Of a DNA stretch of 64,000 bases, positions 10,057 to 18,771 are shown one piece after another. Numbering within the stretch: position 1 is the first letter of the stretch; every line of letters starts with the position of its first letter. The notes below the pieces were generated by a model. The model did not search any database, was not told the DNA's origin, and saw nothing but the letters and a program-made list of their open reading frames with translations. Source of the stretch: Sphingomonas sp. SORGH_AS_0879 (lineage in GTDB: Bacteria; Pseudomonadota; Alphaproteobacteria; Sphingomonadales; Sphingomonadaceae); the NCBI RefSeq assembly GCF_030819175.1, contig NZ_JAUTBJ010000002.1:878001-942000 (forward strand), read 5' to 3'. A program made the position numbers and the translations under genes.

Positions 10057-12447
10057 ATGGTGAAGTATCTGATCGGTGTCGCGACGGTCGCGCTGATCGC
10101 GCCCGGCGTCGCGGCGCAGACCCTGCCGGCGCAGGCCGCCGTGACCGGCAGCGCCGATCCGATCGCCGCCGATCCGACCGCTGCTCCCGCCGACGACCAG
10201 GCGGGCAGTTCGGGCGATGTCGTCGTGCTGGGCTTCGGCCAGAGCCGTCAGGTCCAGACGATTACCGCCGCCGACCTCGACCGGCTGACGCCCGGCACCT
10301 CGCCGCTCAAGGCGATCTCCAAGCTGCCCGGCGTCAATTTCCAGGCGTCCGATCCGTTCGGCGCCTATGAATGGTCGACCCGCATCTCGCTCCGCGGCTT
10401 CAACCAGAACCAGTTGGGCTTCACCCTCGACGGCGTGCCGCTGGGCGATATGAGCTATGGCCCGACCAACGGCCTGCATATCAGCCGCGCGATCATTTCC
10501 GAGAATATCGCCTCGACCAGCGTGGCGCAGGGCGCGGGTGCGCTCGGCACCGCCTCGACCAGCAATCTGGGCGGCACCATCCAGTTCACCAGCCGCGCGC
10601 CGTCCGAAACCGCCGGGATCGCCGCGTCGGGCACCTATGGCAGCAACGACACGATCCGCGCCTTCGTCCGCGCCGATAGCGGCGATCTGGGCGGCGGGCT
10701 GAAGGGCTATCTCAGCTATGCCTATCTCACCACCGACAAGTGGAAGGGGTTCGGCAGCCAGCGCCAGCATCAGGCCAATGCCAAGATCGTCAAGGACTTC
10801 GGCGATCGTGGTTCGATCACCGGCTTCTTCAACTTCTCGGATCGCCGCGAGAACGACTATCAGGACCTCAGCCTCGATATTATCAAGCGTCGCGGATTTT
10901 ATAACGACAATATTAGCAACGATTATCCGCTCGCCATCCTCTACGCCAAGCAGGCGACCAACGGCGCGGCGGCGGCGGCCTATGCGGCGCGGAACAATGG
11001 TTCGCTGACCGGCTTCACCGCGCCCTATGCCGGGGTGGCCATCGGTCTGCCCACGGGCATCACGCTGGACGACGGCTATTATGACGCCGCGGGGCTTCGT
11101 CGCGACTATCTGGGCGGGATCACCTTCGACGCCAAGCTGACCGACAGCCTGTCGCTGACCTCGACCAGCTATTATCATCGCAACAAGGGGCAGGGGTCGT
11201 GGATCACCCCCTATACCCCGACCCAACTCGGCGCGCCCAATGCCGATGGCACGCCGATCACCAATCCCGCGCCGCTGACCTTCCGCACGACCGAATACAG
11301 CCTGGACCGCGCCGGGACCATCGCCAAGCTGGCGCTGACCACCGGTGCGAACAAGCTGGAACTGACCGGCTGGTATGAGAGCAACACGCTGCATCAGGCG
11401 CGTCGCCTCTATGGCATGACCGACACCGCGACGCCCAACCGCAACGCGCTGGATTTCCAGAGCAATCCCATGTCGACGACGTGGAACGGCAAGTACGATA
11501 CCGAGACGCTGCAATATTCGGTCGGCGACACGCTCGATATCGGCCAGCTGACCATCAACGGCGGCTGGAAGGGGATGCGGGTGCGCAACCAGGCCAATGT
11601 GCTGGCGGGCTCGCTGGCGCGCGGTCGGATCAAGAGCCAGGACTGGTTCCTGCCGCAGATCGGCGCGGTGCTGCACCTGGGCAACCAGGCGGAGGTCTTT
11701 GCCAGCTATACCGAGAATATGCGCGCCTTCATCGCCGCTGCGACCGCGCCGCCCTTCTCGATCAGCCAGGTCGCGTTCAATGCGGTGGCGAACACCGTGC
11801 GTCCCGAAAAGTCGAAGACGGCGGAAGGCGGCGTCCGCTATCGCACCGGCGGACTGCAACTGTCGGCGGTCGGCTATTATATCGACTTCTCCGACCGTCT
11901 GTTGACCTATTCGATCGGCACCGCGATCCAGGGCATTCCGCCGACGCTGAACAATGTCGGCGGCGTGGAAAGCTATGGCGCGGAGGTTTCGGCCTTTTAC
12001 CGCCTGACCCCGGCCTTCTCGGCGCTGGCCAGCTATTCCTACAATGATGCCACCTATCAGCAGACGGTGCGCGACGGTTCGGGCAATCTGCTGGCCGAGA
12101 AGGGGCGGTACGTCGTCGACACGCCGCAGAACATGGTGAAGGGCGAGCTGGTCTATGACGATAGCCGGTTCTTCGGCCGGGTCGGCGCGGATTATATGTC
12201 GAAGCGCTATTTCACCTATCTGAACGACCAGTCGGTCGAGAGCCGGGTGTTGGTCGACGCCAGCATCGGCTATCGCTTCCCGGCGGAATGGGGCGGCTTC
12301 TCGATCGAGGGCAGCGTGACCAACCTGACCGACAAGAAGTATATCTCGACCATCGGCACGAACGGCTTCCAGGCCAGCGGCGACAACCAGACGTTGCTGG
12401 CGGGCGCGCCGCGCCAGTGGTTCGTGACGCTGAAGAAGGGGTTCTGA
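10057..12447 (+). CDS. TonB-dependent outer-membrane receptor
   Basis: A 796-residue outer-membrane receptor. A signal peptide is visible (MVKYLIGVATVALIAPGVAAQ, cut after about 20). DVVVLGF near 53-59 may be the TonB box. The plug domain spans about 65-180, with PLKAISKLPGVNFQASDP, SLRGFNQNQLGFTLDGVPLG and LGGTIQFTSR; the remainder is the 22-strand barrel, and the protein ends in phenylalanine (WFVTLKKGF) as outer-membrane barrels do. The substrate cannot be read from sequence: no siderophore, heme or B12 gene lies beside it. The gene stands alone, with a terminator before and a repeat after. ATG 10057 is chosen because the signal peptide begins there. Confidence 0.88.
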   Translation: MVKYLIGVATVALIAPGVAAQTLPAQAAVTGSADPIAADPTAAPADDQAGSSGDVVVLGFGQSRQVQTITAADLDRLTPGTSPLKAISKLPGVNFQASDPFGAYEWSTRISLRGFNQNQLGFTLDGVPLGDMSYGPTNGLHISRAIISENIASTSVAQGAGALGTASTSNLGGTIQFTSRAPSETAGIAASGTYGSNDTIRAFVRADSGDLGGGLKGYLSYAYLTTDKWKGFGSQRQHQANAKIVKDFGDRGSITGFFNFSDRRENDYQDLSLDIIKRRGFYNDNISNDYPLAILYAKQATNGAAAAAYAARNNGSLTGFTAPYAGVAIGLPTGITLDDGYYDAAGLRRDYLGGITFDAKLTDSLSLTSTSYYHRNKGQGSWITPYTPTQLGAPNADGTPITNPAPLTFRTTEYSLDRAGTIAKLALTTGANKLELTGWYESNTLHQARRLYGMTDTATPNRNALDFQSNPMSTTWNGKYDTETLQYSVGDTLDIGQLTINGGWKGMRVRNQANVLAGSLARGRIKSQDWFLPQIGAVLHLGNQAEVFASYTENMRAFIAAATAPPFSISQVAFNAVANTVRPEKSKTAEGGVRYRTGGLQLSAVGYYIDFSDRLLTYSIGTAIQGIPPTLNNVGGVESYGAEVSAFYRLTPAFSALASYSYNDATYQQTVRDGSGNLLAEKGRYVVDTPQNMVKGELVYDDSRFFGRVGADYMSKRYFTYLNDQSVESRVLVDASIGYRFPAEWGGFSIEGSVTNLTDKKYISTIGTNGFQASGDNQTLLAGAPRQWFVTLKKGF

Positions 12448-12472
12448 GCCAAACCCTATCCGTATGACGCTC

Positions 12473-12640
12473 CCCTCCCGCAAGCGGGAGGGGATGGGGG
12501 AGGGCTGGAAGTCTCGCCGAGCCCGTCGCTTGCGGCTCTTGCCCCTCCCCAACCCAGTTTCAGGTAAACGATGCCCTGCATCGTTTAGGTCATGCCGGGG
12601 GCATGACCGACCTGAAACTCCCTGCCGGGAGAGGGGCTCT
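12473..12640. repeat. Palindromic repeat block between receptor and Hsp70 genes
   Basis: The block begins CCCTCCCGCAAGCGGGAGGG (12475-12495 region), the core also used in the tandem array at 23975-24842. A second inverted pair follows: AGTTTCAGGT near 12560 and ACCTGAAACT near 12609, with a CATGCC-GGGGGCATG palindrome between them. It fills the space between two converging genes and may terminate transcription in both directions. Confidence 0.65.
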
Positions 12641-13924
12641 TTACACCGCCCAGGCTCCGATATCCGGCTGCTCCCCGATCAACGCCAACCCGTGCGCGAT
12701 CGAGGTCAACTCGCCCCCGGTCGCGATCTTCCCGCCGCCGAACCGCGTCTCGAACATCCGCCGGATCGCGGGCATCAGAGAGGTGCCGCCGGTCAGGAAC
12801 ACCCGGTCGATCGCGCCTGCCTCGGTCCCGGCGGCGGTGAGCGCCCGGTCCACCGCCTGCTCGATCCGCGCCAGGTCGGGGGCGATCCACGCTTCGAAAT
12901 CGGCGCGGGTCACGTCCGCCTCGATCGACAGGCCGCCGCCCTCGAACCGGAACCGGGCTTCCGCCGCGGCGGACAGATCGCGCTTCACCCGACCGACCGC
13001 ATCATAGAGCCGGTATCCCTGTTCCTCCTCGATGATCGCGATCATCCGCCCGATCGCGTCGGGGTCGAGCGCGGCGCGGCGGAGTTTTTCGAGTTCGGCC
13101 AGCGTCTTGCGATTGCGCATCAACGCCAGGCGCGACCAGTCGGCGAAATCGGCGAAGAACCCCCGCGGGATCTCCAACACCTTGTCGAACGAGCGATATT
13201 GCCCGCCCGCCCCCAGCAACGGCAGGACCAGATGGTCGATCAGCCGTTGGTCGAACCGGTCGCCCGCGATGCCGACACCGGCATGGCCGAGCGGTTCGCA
13301 GCGACGCTCGGCACCCGGCGCGGCGATGCGCACGACCGAAAAGTCGCTGGTTCCGCCGCCGAAATCGGCGACCAGCACGGTCGCCGGCTCGGTGATACGC
13401 GACGCATAGCTGAACGCCGCGCCCAGCGGTTCGTAGACATAATGGATTTCCACCCCCAACCGCGCGAACATCGCGTCATAGCGTTGGCGGGCGAGTGCCT
13501 CGTCGGGCCGGTGCCCGGCATATTCGACCGGTCGCCCGACGACGATCCGCGCCGCGCGTCCGTCGAGCACCCCGCCGCTGCGCGCCGCCATCCGGTCGAG
13601 AAACGCGCGGCCCAGTTCCTCGAAGCGATAGCGTTTGTCGAACACGGTCGCGTGCTCGAACACCGGTGAGGCGGCGACCGACTTGAACGACTGGATGAAC
13701 CGGCTGCCGCCCGGAAATTCCAGATATTCGGCGATCGCCCAAGGGCCCGCCTCGACCTCGATACCGTCCCCCTCCCAGAAGCACAGGGCCGAACGGAAGA
13801 CGGGATCGGTGCCGTTCGGGCCCGTCAGCGGCACGAGGTGCGATGTGCCTGTATCGGCCCGCGCGATGACCGAGTTGGTGGTGCCGAAGTCGATGCCGAG
13901 GATGGTGTGCGGGGTGTCGGTCAT
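12641..13924 (-). CDS. Hsp70-family ATPase, YegD-like
   Basis: A 427-residue protein with only the actin-like ATPase part of Hsp70. Phosphate-binding motif 1 is ILGIDFGTTNSVIA at about 8-21, motif 2 is VLVADFGGGTSDFSVV at about 190-205, and the adenosine-binding motif is VFLTGGTSLMPAIRRMFETR near 375-395. The peptide-binding domain of DnaK is absent; that and the length match E. coli YegD. Its role is not established; a chaperone-related or regulatory function is inferred. I start at the ATG at 13924 (MTDTPHTILG), since the upstream extension is Arg/Ser-rich and lies in the inverted-repeat region. It is downstream of and co-oriented with the trehalase, separated by the nested repeat. Confidence 0.85.
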   Translation of the reverse strand: MTDTPHTILGIDFGTTNSVIARADTGTSHLVPLTGPNGTDPVFRSALCFWEGDGIEVEAGPWAIAEYLEFPGGSRFIQSFKSVAASPVFEHATVFDKRYRFEELGRAFLDRMAARSGGVLDGRAARIVVGRPVEYAGHRPDEALARQRYDAMFARLGVEIHYVYEPLGAAFSYASRITEPATVLVADFGGGTSDFSVVRIAAPGAERRCEPLGHAGVGIAGDRFDQRLIDHLVLPLLGAGGQYRSFDKVLEIPRGFFADFADWSRLALMRNRKTLAELEKLRRAALDPDAIGRMIAIIEEEQGYRLYDAVGRVKRDLSAAAEARFRFEGGGLSIEADVTRADFEAWIAPDLARIEQAVDRALTAAGTEAGAIDRVFLTGGTSLMPAIRRMFETRFGGGKIATGGELTSIAHGLALIGEQPDIGAWAV

Positions 13925-13965
13925 GCGGCGTCCGCTACACGAAGTGCGCGGCGGGGGGAGATTTT

Positions 13966-14184
13966 TTGTTCGCGCGGAGGCGCGGAGAGTTCGGATGCCG
14001 GGTCGGCTCATCGGCTTTTATCGGGCGGGAGGCAGGTTCACGCGAAGCCGCGATGACGCGAAGAGGGCAGCGCCAACTCCGAACGTCTTCGCGCCTTCGC
14101 GTGAATCTGTCTCCCGCCCGAGAGCGTATTCATCCGCGCGGCAAATCTAGACCGCTCCGCGCCTCCGCGTCTCCGCGCGAAAAT
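13966..14184. repeat. Nested inverted repeats, about 220 bp
   Basis: Outer arms: TTCGCGCGGAGGCGCGGAG near 13969-13987, inverted against CTCCGCGCCTCCGCGTCTCC and CGCGCGAAAAT near 14154-14184. Inner arms: 14023-14047 and 14095-14119, which match at 23 of 25 positions as inverted repeats (GGGCGGGAG...TTCACGCGAAG). The two pairs nest, so the whole segment can fold into a large hairpin or cruciform. It fills the gap between the trehalase stop and the Hsp70 start, with no gene inside. Confidence 0.75.
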
Positions 14185-14186
14185 CA

Positions 14187-15764
14187 TTATTGCGCGGCGT
14201 TCGGCGGCACCAGATCCGGCCACCGCTCCAGCATCGCTGCCGTCACGCCGTTGGTCCAGCCGAAGCCATCCTGCGTCGGATATTCCCCGCCGCCGCCGGG
14301 CCGCCGTTCCTCGACATCATATTTTTCCAGCAGCTTGCCCGTCTCGGCATAGGTGCGCGCGACGGTGGCGATCCAGCGGCGGGCGATGTCCTTGGCCAGC
14401 GCCCGTTCGCCATATCGTCCCAGCCCCTCCACCGCGACCCATTGCAGCGGTGCCCAGCCATTGGGCGAATCCCATTGCTGGCCCGTGCGGATACCGGTGG
14501 TGCGCAGGCCCCCTTCGCCGATCAGCGTCGCGCGGGTGGTCACGGTGACCGCACGGGCCTGTTCGGCGCTGGCATGCCCGGCGAACAGCGGGAACAGGGA
14601 GGCGGCGGTCCGGCTGTTCGTGGGACGGCGCGTGACACGGTCCCAATCGGCGTAGCGCTTCTCCCCCGCGACCCAGAGATAGCGATCGATCGCCGCCTTC
14701 CGCCGCGCCGCCATGTCCATGAACCGATTGGCAGTCGCGGTGTCCCCCGTCGCTATCGCGCGCGCGGCGATCCGGGTTTCGGCGACCCATAACAGGCTGT
14801 TGAGATCGACGGGCACGATATCGGTGGTGCGGATCGTCTCCAGCCGCATCGGATCGGCCAGCCAGCGCGAGCTGAAGTCCCAGCCGGATTCCGCCGCCGC
14901 CCGCAGGTCGCGCTGGACCACGCCAGCGGCTCGGGGGGCGGCCTTGACAGCGGTCTCGCGATCCTCGCGCCAGCTTTCGTCGCGGGGCGTGTCGCGCGCG
15001 TCCCAATAGCGGTTGAGCAGGCTGCCATCGGGCATCCGCACGACATGGGCGCACGCTCCACCCGCGTCCAGGCAGGTCGCGCCCGCCATCCAATAGTCAT
15101 GCTCGCGGATCAGTGCCGCCAGCCGCCGCTTCGCCAGCACCGGATCGTGATTATCCGACAGGTCCATCATCAGCGCCAGAAAGGGCGGCTGCGAACGGCT
15201 GAGATAATAGGTGCGCGTGCCGTTGGGGATATGGCCGTAACGCTCGACCAGATCGACGAAATCGGCGAGCATCGCCTCGATCAGCGGGGCCTGCCCATCG
15301 GCCTTCAGGCCCAACATGGTGAAATAGCTGTCCCAGTAATAAATCTCCTGGAAGCGGTCGCCGGGCACGACATAGCCATGGTCGAGCCCCAGTGCCGACG
15401 ATCCCGCGACCGGCGCGAAGGGCGCGCGGCCCAGCACCGGCCACAGTTCGCGGATGCGATCGCGTAAGGGCGGCCGGGCCTGCTGCTCACCGCGCACCGA
15501 GAAGTGGCGGCGGACGAAGGCAGTCAGCGCCGCCTTGTCCATCGGCTTCTCACGGGCATAGGCGGCCATGATCGTGTCGGGCTTTTCGCGCGGAACCGCG
15601 TCGGCGAAGGTCTTGCCATCGGGAAATACGCGCGCCTCCTGCACCGCCACGAACAGGGGACCGTAAACATCGGCGGGCGAGGGCGGCATCGCCTGCGCCT
15701 GGAGCAGCAGCGCGAGCATGGGGAGCAGCGTCAGGGGGCGGGTCCGGGCGGGGCGGTGGGTCAT
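14187..15764 (-). CDS. treA: Periplasmic trehalase, GH37
   Basis: A 525-residue alpha,alpha-trehalase that splits trehalose into two glucoses. The N-terminus has a signal peptide (basic MTHRPARTR, then LTLLPMLALLLQAQA), so it should act in the periplasm. Both family signatures are present: PGDRFQEIYYWDSYFT near 145-160 and QWDSPNGWAP near 430-440. The catalytic aspartate is in SGWDFSSRW and the catalytic glutamate in GGGEYPTQDGFGWTNG near the C-terminus. AGGAGA lies upstream of the ATG. It starts 18 bases after the histidine kinase stop and is very probably in one transcript with the two-component genes. Confidence 0.93.
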   Translation of the reverse strand: MTHRPARTRPLTLLPMLALLLQAQAMPPSPADVYGPLFVAVQEARVFPDGKTFADAVPREKPDTIMAAYAREKPMDKAALTAFVRRHFSVRGEQQARPPLRDRIRELWPVLGRAPFAPVAGSSALGLDHGYVVPGDRFQEIYYWDSYFTMLGLKADGQAPLIEAMLADFVDLVERYGHIPNGTRTYYLSRSQPPFLALMMDLSDNHDPVLAKRRLAALIREHDYWMAGATCLDAGGACAHVVRMPDGSLLNRYWDARDTPRDESWREDRETAVKAAPRAAGVVQRDLRAAAESGWDFSSRWLADPMRLETIRTTDIVPVDLNSLLWVAETRIAARAIATGDTATANRFMDMAARRKAAIDRYLWVAGEKRYADWDRVTRRPTNSRTAASLFPLFAGHASAEQARAVTVTTRATLIGEGGLRTTGIRTGQQWDSPNGWAPLQWVAVEGLGRYGERALAKDIARRWIATVARTYAETGKLLEKYDVEERRPGGGGEYPTQDGFGWTNGVTAAMLERWPDLVPPNAAQ

Positions 15765-15782
15765 CGGTCGCGTCTCTCCTGT

Positions 15783-17120
15783 TCAACCTTGTCGTGCGGC
15801 ACGCGGCAGCAGGACGGTGGCGGACAATCCGCCGCCCGCCGCCTCGGCCAGGATCAGTCCGCCGCCATGCAGTTCGGCCAGTTCGCGGACGATCGACAGG
15901 CCGAAGCCATGCCCGTCCCCCCGCTCGTCCAGCCGGGCCCCGGCCTGGGTGGCGCGAAGGCGATCCTCCTCGGCAATGCCCGGCCCATCATCGACCACGC
16001 GCAGCAGGATCTGTCGCCCCTCGGTCGCGGCGGCGATCGTCACCCGCGACCGGGCGTGGCGGGCGGCATTGTCGACCAGATTGCCCGCCACTTCATCCAG
16101 ATCCTGCGCATCCATCGCCACCGTCAGATCGGCGGCGATGTCCGTGGTCACGGCGATGCCCCGGTCGGCATGGAGGCGACCGATCGCATGGGCCAGGTCG
16201 TCCATCGCGGGGGCCAGGGGCGTGGCGGCGCGCGTCGCCCCCATCTGCGCACGGGCGCGGGCGAGGTGATGGCGGATGGTCGCATCGATCCGCGCCACCT
16301 GTGCCGCGCGGGGTGGGTCGTTCGCCAGATCGAGCGCCAGCGTCGCCACCGGGGTCTTGAGCGCATGGGCCAGATTGGCCGCCGCCGTTCGCGCCGCCGC
16401 CAGATTGCGCTCGGTATCGACGGTCAGCGCGTTGAGCTCGACCGCCAGGGGTTGCAACTCGGCGGGCTGGTCCTCCTCGACGCGGGTCCGCTCGCCGCTA
16501 CGGATCGCGGCGACCTCGTCGCGCAACCGGCGCAAGGGGCGCAGGCCGAGGCGTAGCTGAATCAGGCTCGCCGCCGCCAGCAACACACCCAGTCCCGCCA
16601 GCATCGCGAGCAGCGGGATCAGCGCGGCGCGGATCGGTCGCGCGACGACCGAGCGCGGGGCCGCGACGGTGATCGTCACCGGTCCTCGCGTCGAGGGGAT
16701 CGTCACCTGTCGCGCATGGACGCGGACGCCCTGTTCGGTCCGCCCCTCGGCGGGACGGGGGGCGGCGACGGTTTCGGCGGGCGGGACGGCCTCACCCGGT
16801 GCGGGCGGCGGCGGTGCGGCGAGGGGTGGAAAATCCCCCGACCCCAAAATCCCGGCGGGCCCCGCGATCCGCCAGCGCCAACCGGGTTCGGGCTCCAGCA
16901 AGCCCCGGCGCGAGGCGATCCGGTCACGGTCCACCCGCCCTTGCGGATCGACGGCGGCAGCGAGCACCGCGATCTCCGAGTCCAGCCGCTGGTCCAGCCC
17001 GCGCGTCACGATCCCCTCCAGCGCGCGGGTCAGCCCCCATCCGGCGAGCAGCAGCGCGAACAGGATCGCAACGCCGGAGATCAGGATCATCCGGCCATGG
17101 ATCGACCGTGGCAGCTTCAA
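15783..17120 (-). CDS. Sensor histidine kinase, PhoQ/QseC-like
   Basis: A 445-residue membrane kinase. A transmembrane helix near 12-34 (ILISGVAILFALLLAGWGL) and a second near 165-190 (ALIPLLAMLAGLGVLLAAASLI) enclose a periplasmic sensor region rich in proline and alanine. A HAMP-like segment follows, then the phospho-accepting histidine in NLAHALKTPVATLAL, the N box NLVDNAARHARS, and ATP-lid motifs DDGPGIAEEDR and GHGFGLSIVRELAELHGG. The start is a TTG at 17118-17120 that overlaps the regulator's TGA as TTGA; the next methionine is 10 codons later. NLAHALKTP is typical of the PhoQ/QseC type. The signal is unknown; the downstream trehalase and the divergent OB-fold gene suggest envelope or osmotic stress. 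Confidence 0.9.
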   Translation of the reverse strand: MKLPRSIHGRMILISGVAILFALLLAGWGLTRALEGIVTRGLDQRLDSEIAVLAAAVDPQGRVDRDRIASRRGLLEPEPGWRWRIAGPAGILGSGDFPPLAAPPPPAPGEAVPPAETVAAPRPAEGRTEQGVRVHARQVTIPSTRGPVTITVAAPRSVVARPIRAALIPLLAMLAGLGVLLAAASLIQLRLGLRPLRRLRDEVAAIRSGERTRVEEDQPAELQPLAVELNALTVDTERNLAAARTAAANLAHALKTPVATLALDLANDPPRAAQVARIDATIRHHLARARAQMGATRAATPLAPAMDDLAHAIGRLHADRGIAVTTDIAADLTVAMDAQDLDEVAGNLVDNAARHARSRVTIAAATEGRQILLRVVDDGPGIAEEDRLRATQAGARLDERGDGHGFGLSIVRELAELHGGGLILAEAAGGGLSATVLLPRAARQG

Positions 17121-17785
17121 CTCGCATCCCCGGCGGTCAGGCGATAACCCATGCCGCGGACCGTCTCGATCAGGTCCGCGCCGATCTTCTTGCGCAGCCG
17201 CCCGACGATCACCTCCAGACTGTTGGAATCGACATCGGCATCGCCCTCATAGACCCGCTCCAGCAATTCCAGCCGGGGGATGACCGCCTCCTTGCGCAGC
17301 ATCAGCGCGGACAGCACGCGCCATTCGAAGGCGGTCAGCTTCAGCGGCAGGCCGTCCAGCTCGAACTGTCCGGTCTGGCTGTCGAAGGAAAGGGGGCCGC
17401 AGGTCAGGCGCGGCTGGGCATGGCCCGCCGCGCGGCGGACCAGTGCGCGCAGCCGCATGACCAGTTCCTCGACGCGGAAGGGCTTGGTCAGGTAATCGTC
17501 CGCGCCCGCCTTGAACCCCGCGACCTTGTCCGACCAGCCGTCGCGCGCGGTCAGGATCAGCACGGGCAGGGCGCGGCCCGCCTCGCGCCATTGCCGCAGC
17601 AGCGTCATGCCGTCACCATCGGGCAGCCCCAGGTCGAGCACGGCGGCATCATAGATTTCGGTATCGCCCGCATGGCCCGCGTCCACGCCGCTGGCGAACA
17701 GGTCGACCGCGCAATTCTCCGCCCGCAACGCACGCGCGATGGCGGGGCCCAGCGCGGCATCATCCTCGACCAGCAATATCCGCAT
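17117..17785 (-). CDS. OmpR/PhoP-family response regulator
   Basis: A 222-residue transcription regulator. The receiver domain (about 1-115) shows the acidic pocket in ILLVEDD, the phosphorylated aspartate in AAVLDLGLPDGDG near 51, and the lysine of LTKPF near 100. The winged-helix DNA-binding domain ends with SNSLEVIVGRLRKKIG and IETVRGMGYRL. Start at ATG 17785 (MRILLVEDD); the frame runs further upstream but lacks family similarity there. It is the first gene of the regulator-kinase-trehalase operon and is divergent from the OB-fold gene at 17925, so the 139-base gap probably holds a shared control region. Confidence 0.93.
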   Translation of the reverse strand: MRILLVEDDAALGPAIARALRAENCAVDLFASGVDAGHAGDTEIYDAAVLDLGLPDGDGMTLLRQWREAGRALPVLILTARDGWSDKVAGFKAGADDYLTKPFRVEELVMRLRALVRRAAGHAQPRLTCGPLSFDSQTGQFELDGLPLKLTAFEWRVLSALMLRKEAVIPRLELLERVYEGDADVDSNSLEVIVGRLRKKIGADLIETVRGMGYRLTAGDAS

Positions 17786-17851
17786 GACGCTGATGTCTTC
17801 CCCCTGATGGCCTGCGTGCCGCCCGCTATCCTCGCACAGCTTAAACCCAAT

Positions 17852-17869
17852 CTGAACCGCGCGGTTCAG
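17852..17869. promoter_or_regulatory. Perfect 18-bp palindrome in a divergent promoter region
   Basis: CTGAACCGCGCGGTTCAG is its own reverse complement. It lies 67 bases before the response-regulator start and 56 bases before the divergent OB-fold gene. Its position suggests an operator for the pair, but OmpR-family regulators normally bind direct repeats, so another regulator or a structural role is possible. Confidence 0.4.
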
Positions 17870-17924
17870 CGGGCATCGGGCCGAATCACCTAAAAGCGGG
17901 GCATCAACCAAGGAGCCTCAGACC

Positions 17925-18575
17925 ATGTCTCGATGGAATGTTTCGAATTTCCGCCCTAAGGGCAAAGCCCCGCTGGCCGCCGCCGCCGCCGTCCTGGTCG
18001 CCCTGGGCGCGGGGGGCGGTGCCGCCGCGGTTTCGATGACCCGGCCGAGCGTCGCCATGGCCCCCGCCACCCCGACGCCGATCGCCAGGCTGTCCTCGAC
18101 CAGCGGTATCGTCACCGCCAAGGGGCGCGTCGCCGAAGTGTTCGGCGACCGGTTCGTGGTGCAGGACGGCACGGGCCGCGCGATGGTCGCCGGGTCGCGC
18201 GATGTGGTGCCCTCGGTCGGCAGCAATGTGATGGTGCAGGGCCGGTTCGACGACGGGATCATGCACGCGCAATATCTGGTCGATCCCAATGGGTCGGTCG
18301 TGCCGGTCGGCCCGCCGCCGCCCCCGCCGGGCGGTCCGCGTGGTCCCGGTGGCCCGCGTGGCGACGGCCCGCCGCCTCCGCCACCCGGCGGTCCCGGCGC
18401 TCCCCCGCCGCCTCCGCCGGGCGGCTGCGCGCCGGGTGCGGTGCCTCCGCCCCCGCCGCCGGTGAACGGTGTCGCGCCGCAGGGTGCCCCCGTACCGCCG
18501 CCCCCGCCGCCCGCCGGAGCTCCGGCTCCCGCCCCCACGGGTGCGGTTCGTCCGGCGGCGGTGACCGGGGTTTGA
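17925..18575 (+). CDS. Secreted OB-fold protein with a long proline-rich tail
   Basis: A 216-residue protein that I cannot name. Residues about 15-36 form a hydrophobic segment (LAAAAAVLVALGAGGGAAAV), a signal peptide or membrane anchor. Residues about 55-118 look like a small OB-fold module of the DUF5666 or YgiW (BOF) kind: SGIVTAKGRVAEVFGDRFVVQDGTG ends in a strand pattern with GRFDDGIMHAQYLV. From about 125 to the end the chain is proline/glycine-rich, with six or more PPPPPP runs. AAGGAG precedes the ATG. The gene diverges from the two-component operon; in enterobacteria the BOF gene ygiW adjoins qseBC, so regulation by this kinase-regulator pair is a reasonable guess. Confidence 0.65.
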   Translation: MSRWNVSNFRPKGKAPLAAAAAVLVALGAGGGAAAVSMTRPSVAMAPATPTPIARLSSTSGIVTAKGRVAEVFGDRFVVQDGTGRAMVAGSRDVVPSVGSNVMVQGRFDDGIMHAQYLVDPNGSVVPVGPPPPPPGGPRGPGGPRGDGPPPPPPGGPGAPPPPPPGGCAPGAVPPPPPPVNGVAPQGAPVPPPPPPAGAPAPAPTGAVRPAAVTGV

Positions 18576-18580
18576 TGAAG

Positions 18581-18612
18581 GCGCCCTCCGGCTTCGGGCC
18601 GGGGGCGTTTTC
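18581..18612 (+). terminator. Terminator after the OB-fold gene
   Basis: GCGCCCTCCGGC pairs with GCCGGGGGCG across a TTCGG loop and is followed by TTTTCG. It lies five bases after the stop codon. Confidence 0.65.
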
Positions 18613-18636
18613 GTGTTTGGCGAGCGGGTGGGGCGT

Positions 18637-18718
18637 GGCCTTCGACGTCGCTCAGGCTGAACGGGGGTAGTAGAGGTCCCTTCCTCCGCTCCGTTCAGCC
18701 TGAGCGAAGTCGAAGGCC
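18637..18718. repeat. REPIN-like inverted pair, TTCGACTTCGCTCAGGCTGA family
   Basis: Arms at 18637-18664 and 18691-18718 are inverted copies matching at 27 of 28 positions, with 26 bases between. The same family is at 63074-63150. Here it lies in the gap before the MscS gene. Confidence 0.85.
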
Positions 18719-18771
18719 AAGGGAATCCCTCTCCACAAGGAACATTCCCCACTTCCACCCTTTAGGCCCCC

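Noticed and set aside
9997..12552. An 851-residue minus-strand frame opposite the TonB receptor
   Set aside because: Arg/Gly/Ala-rich composition without motifs; the plus-strand receptor has signal peptide, plug and barrel features.
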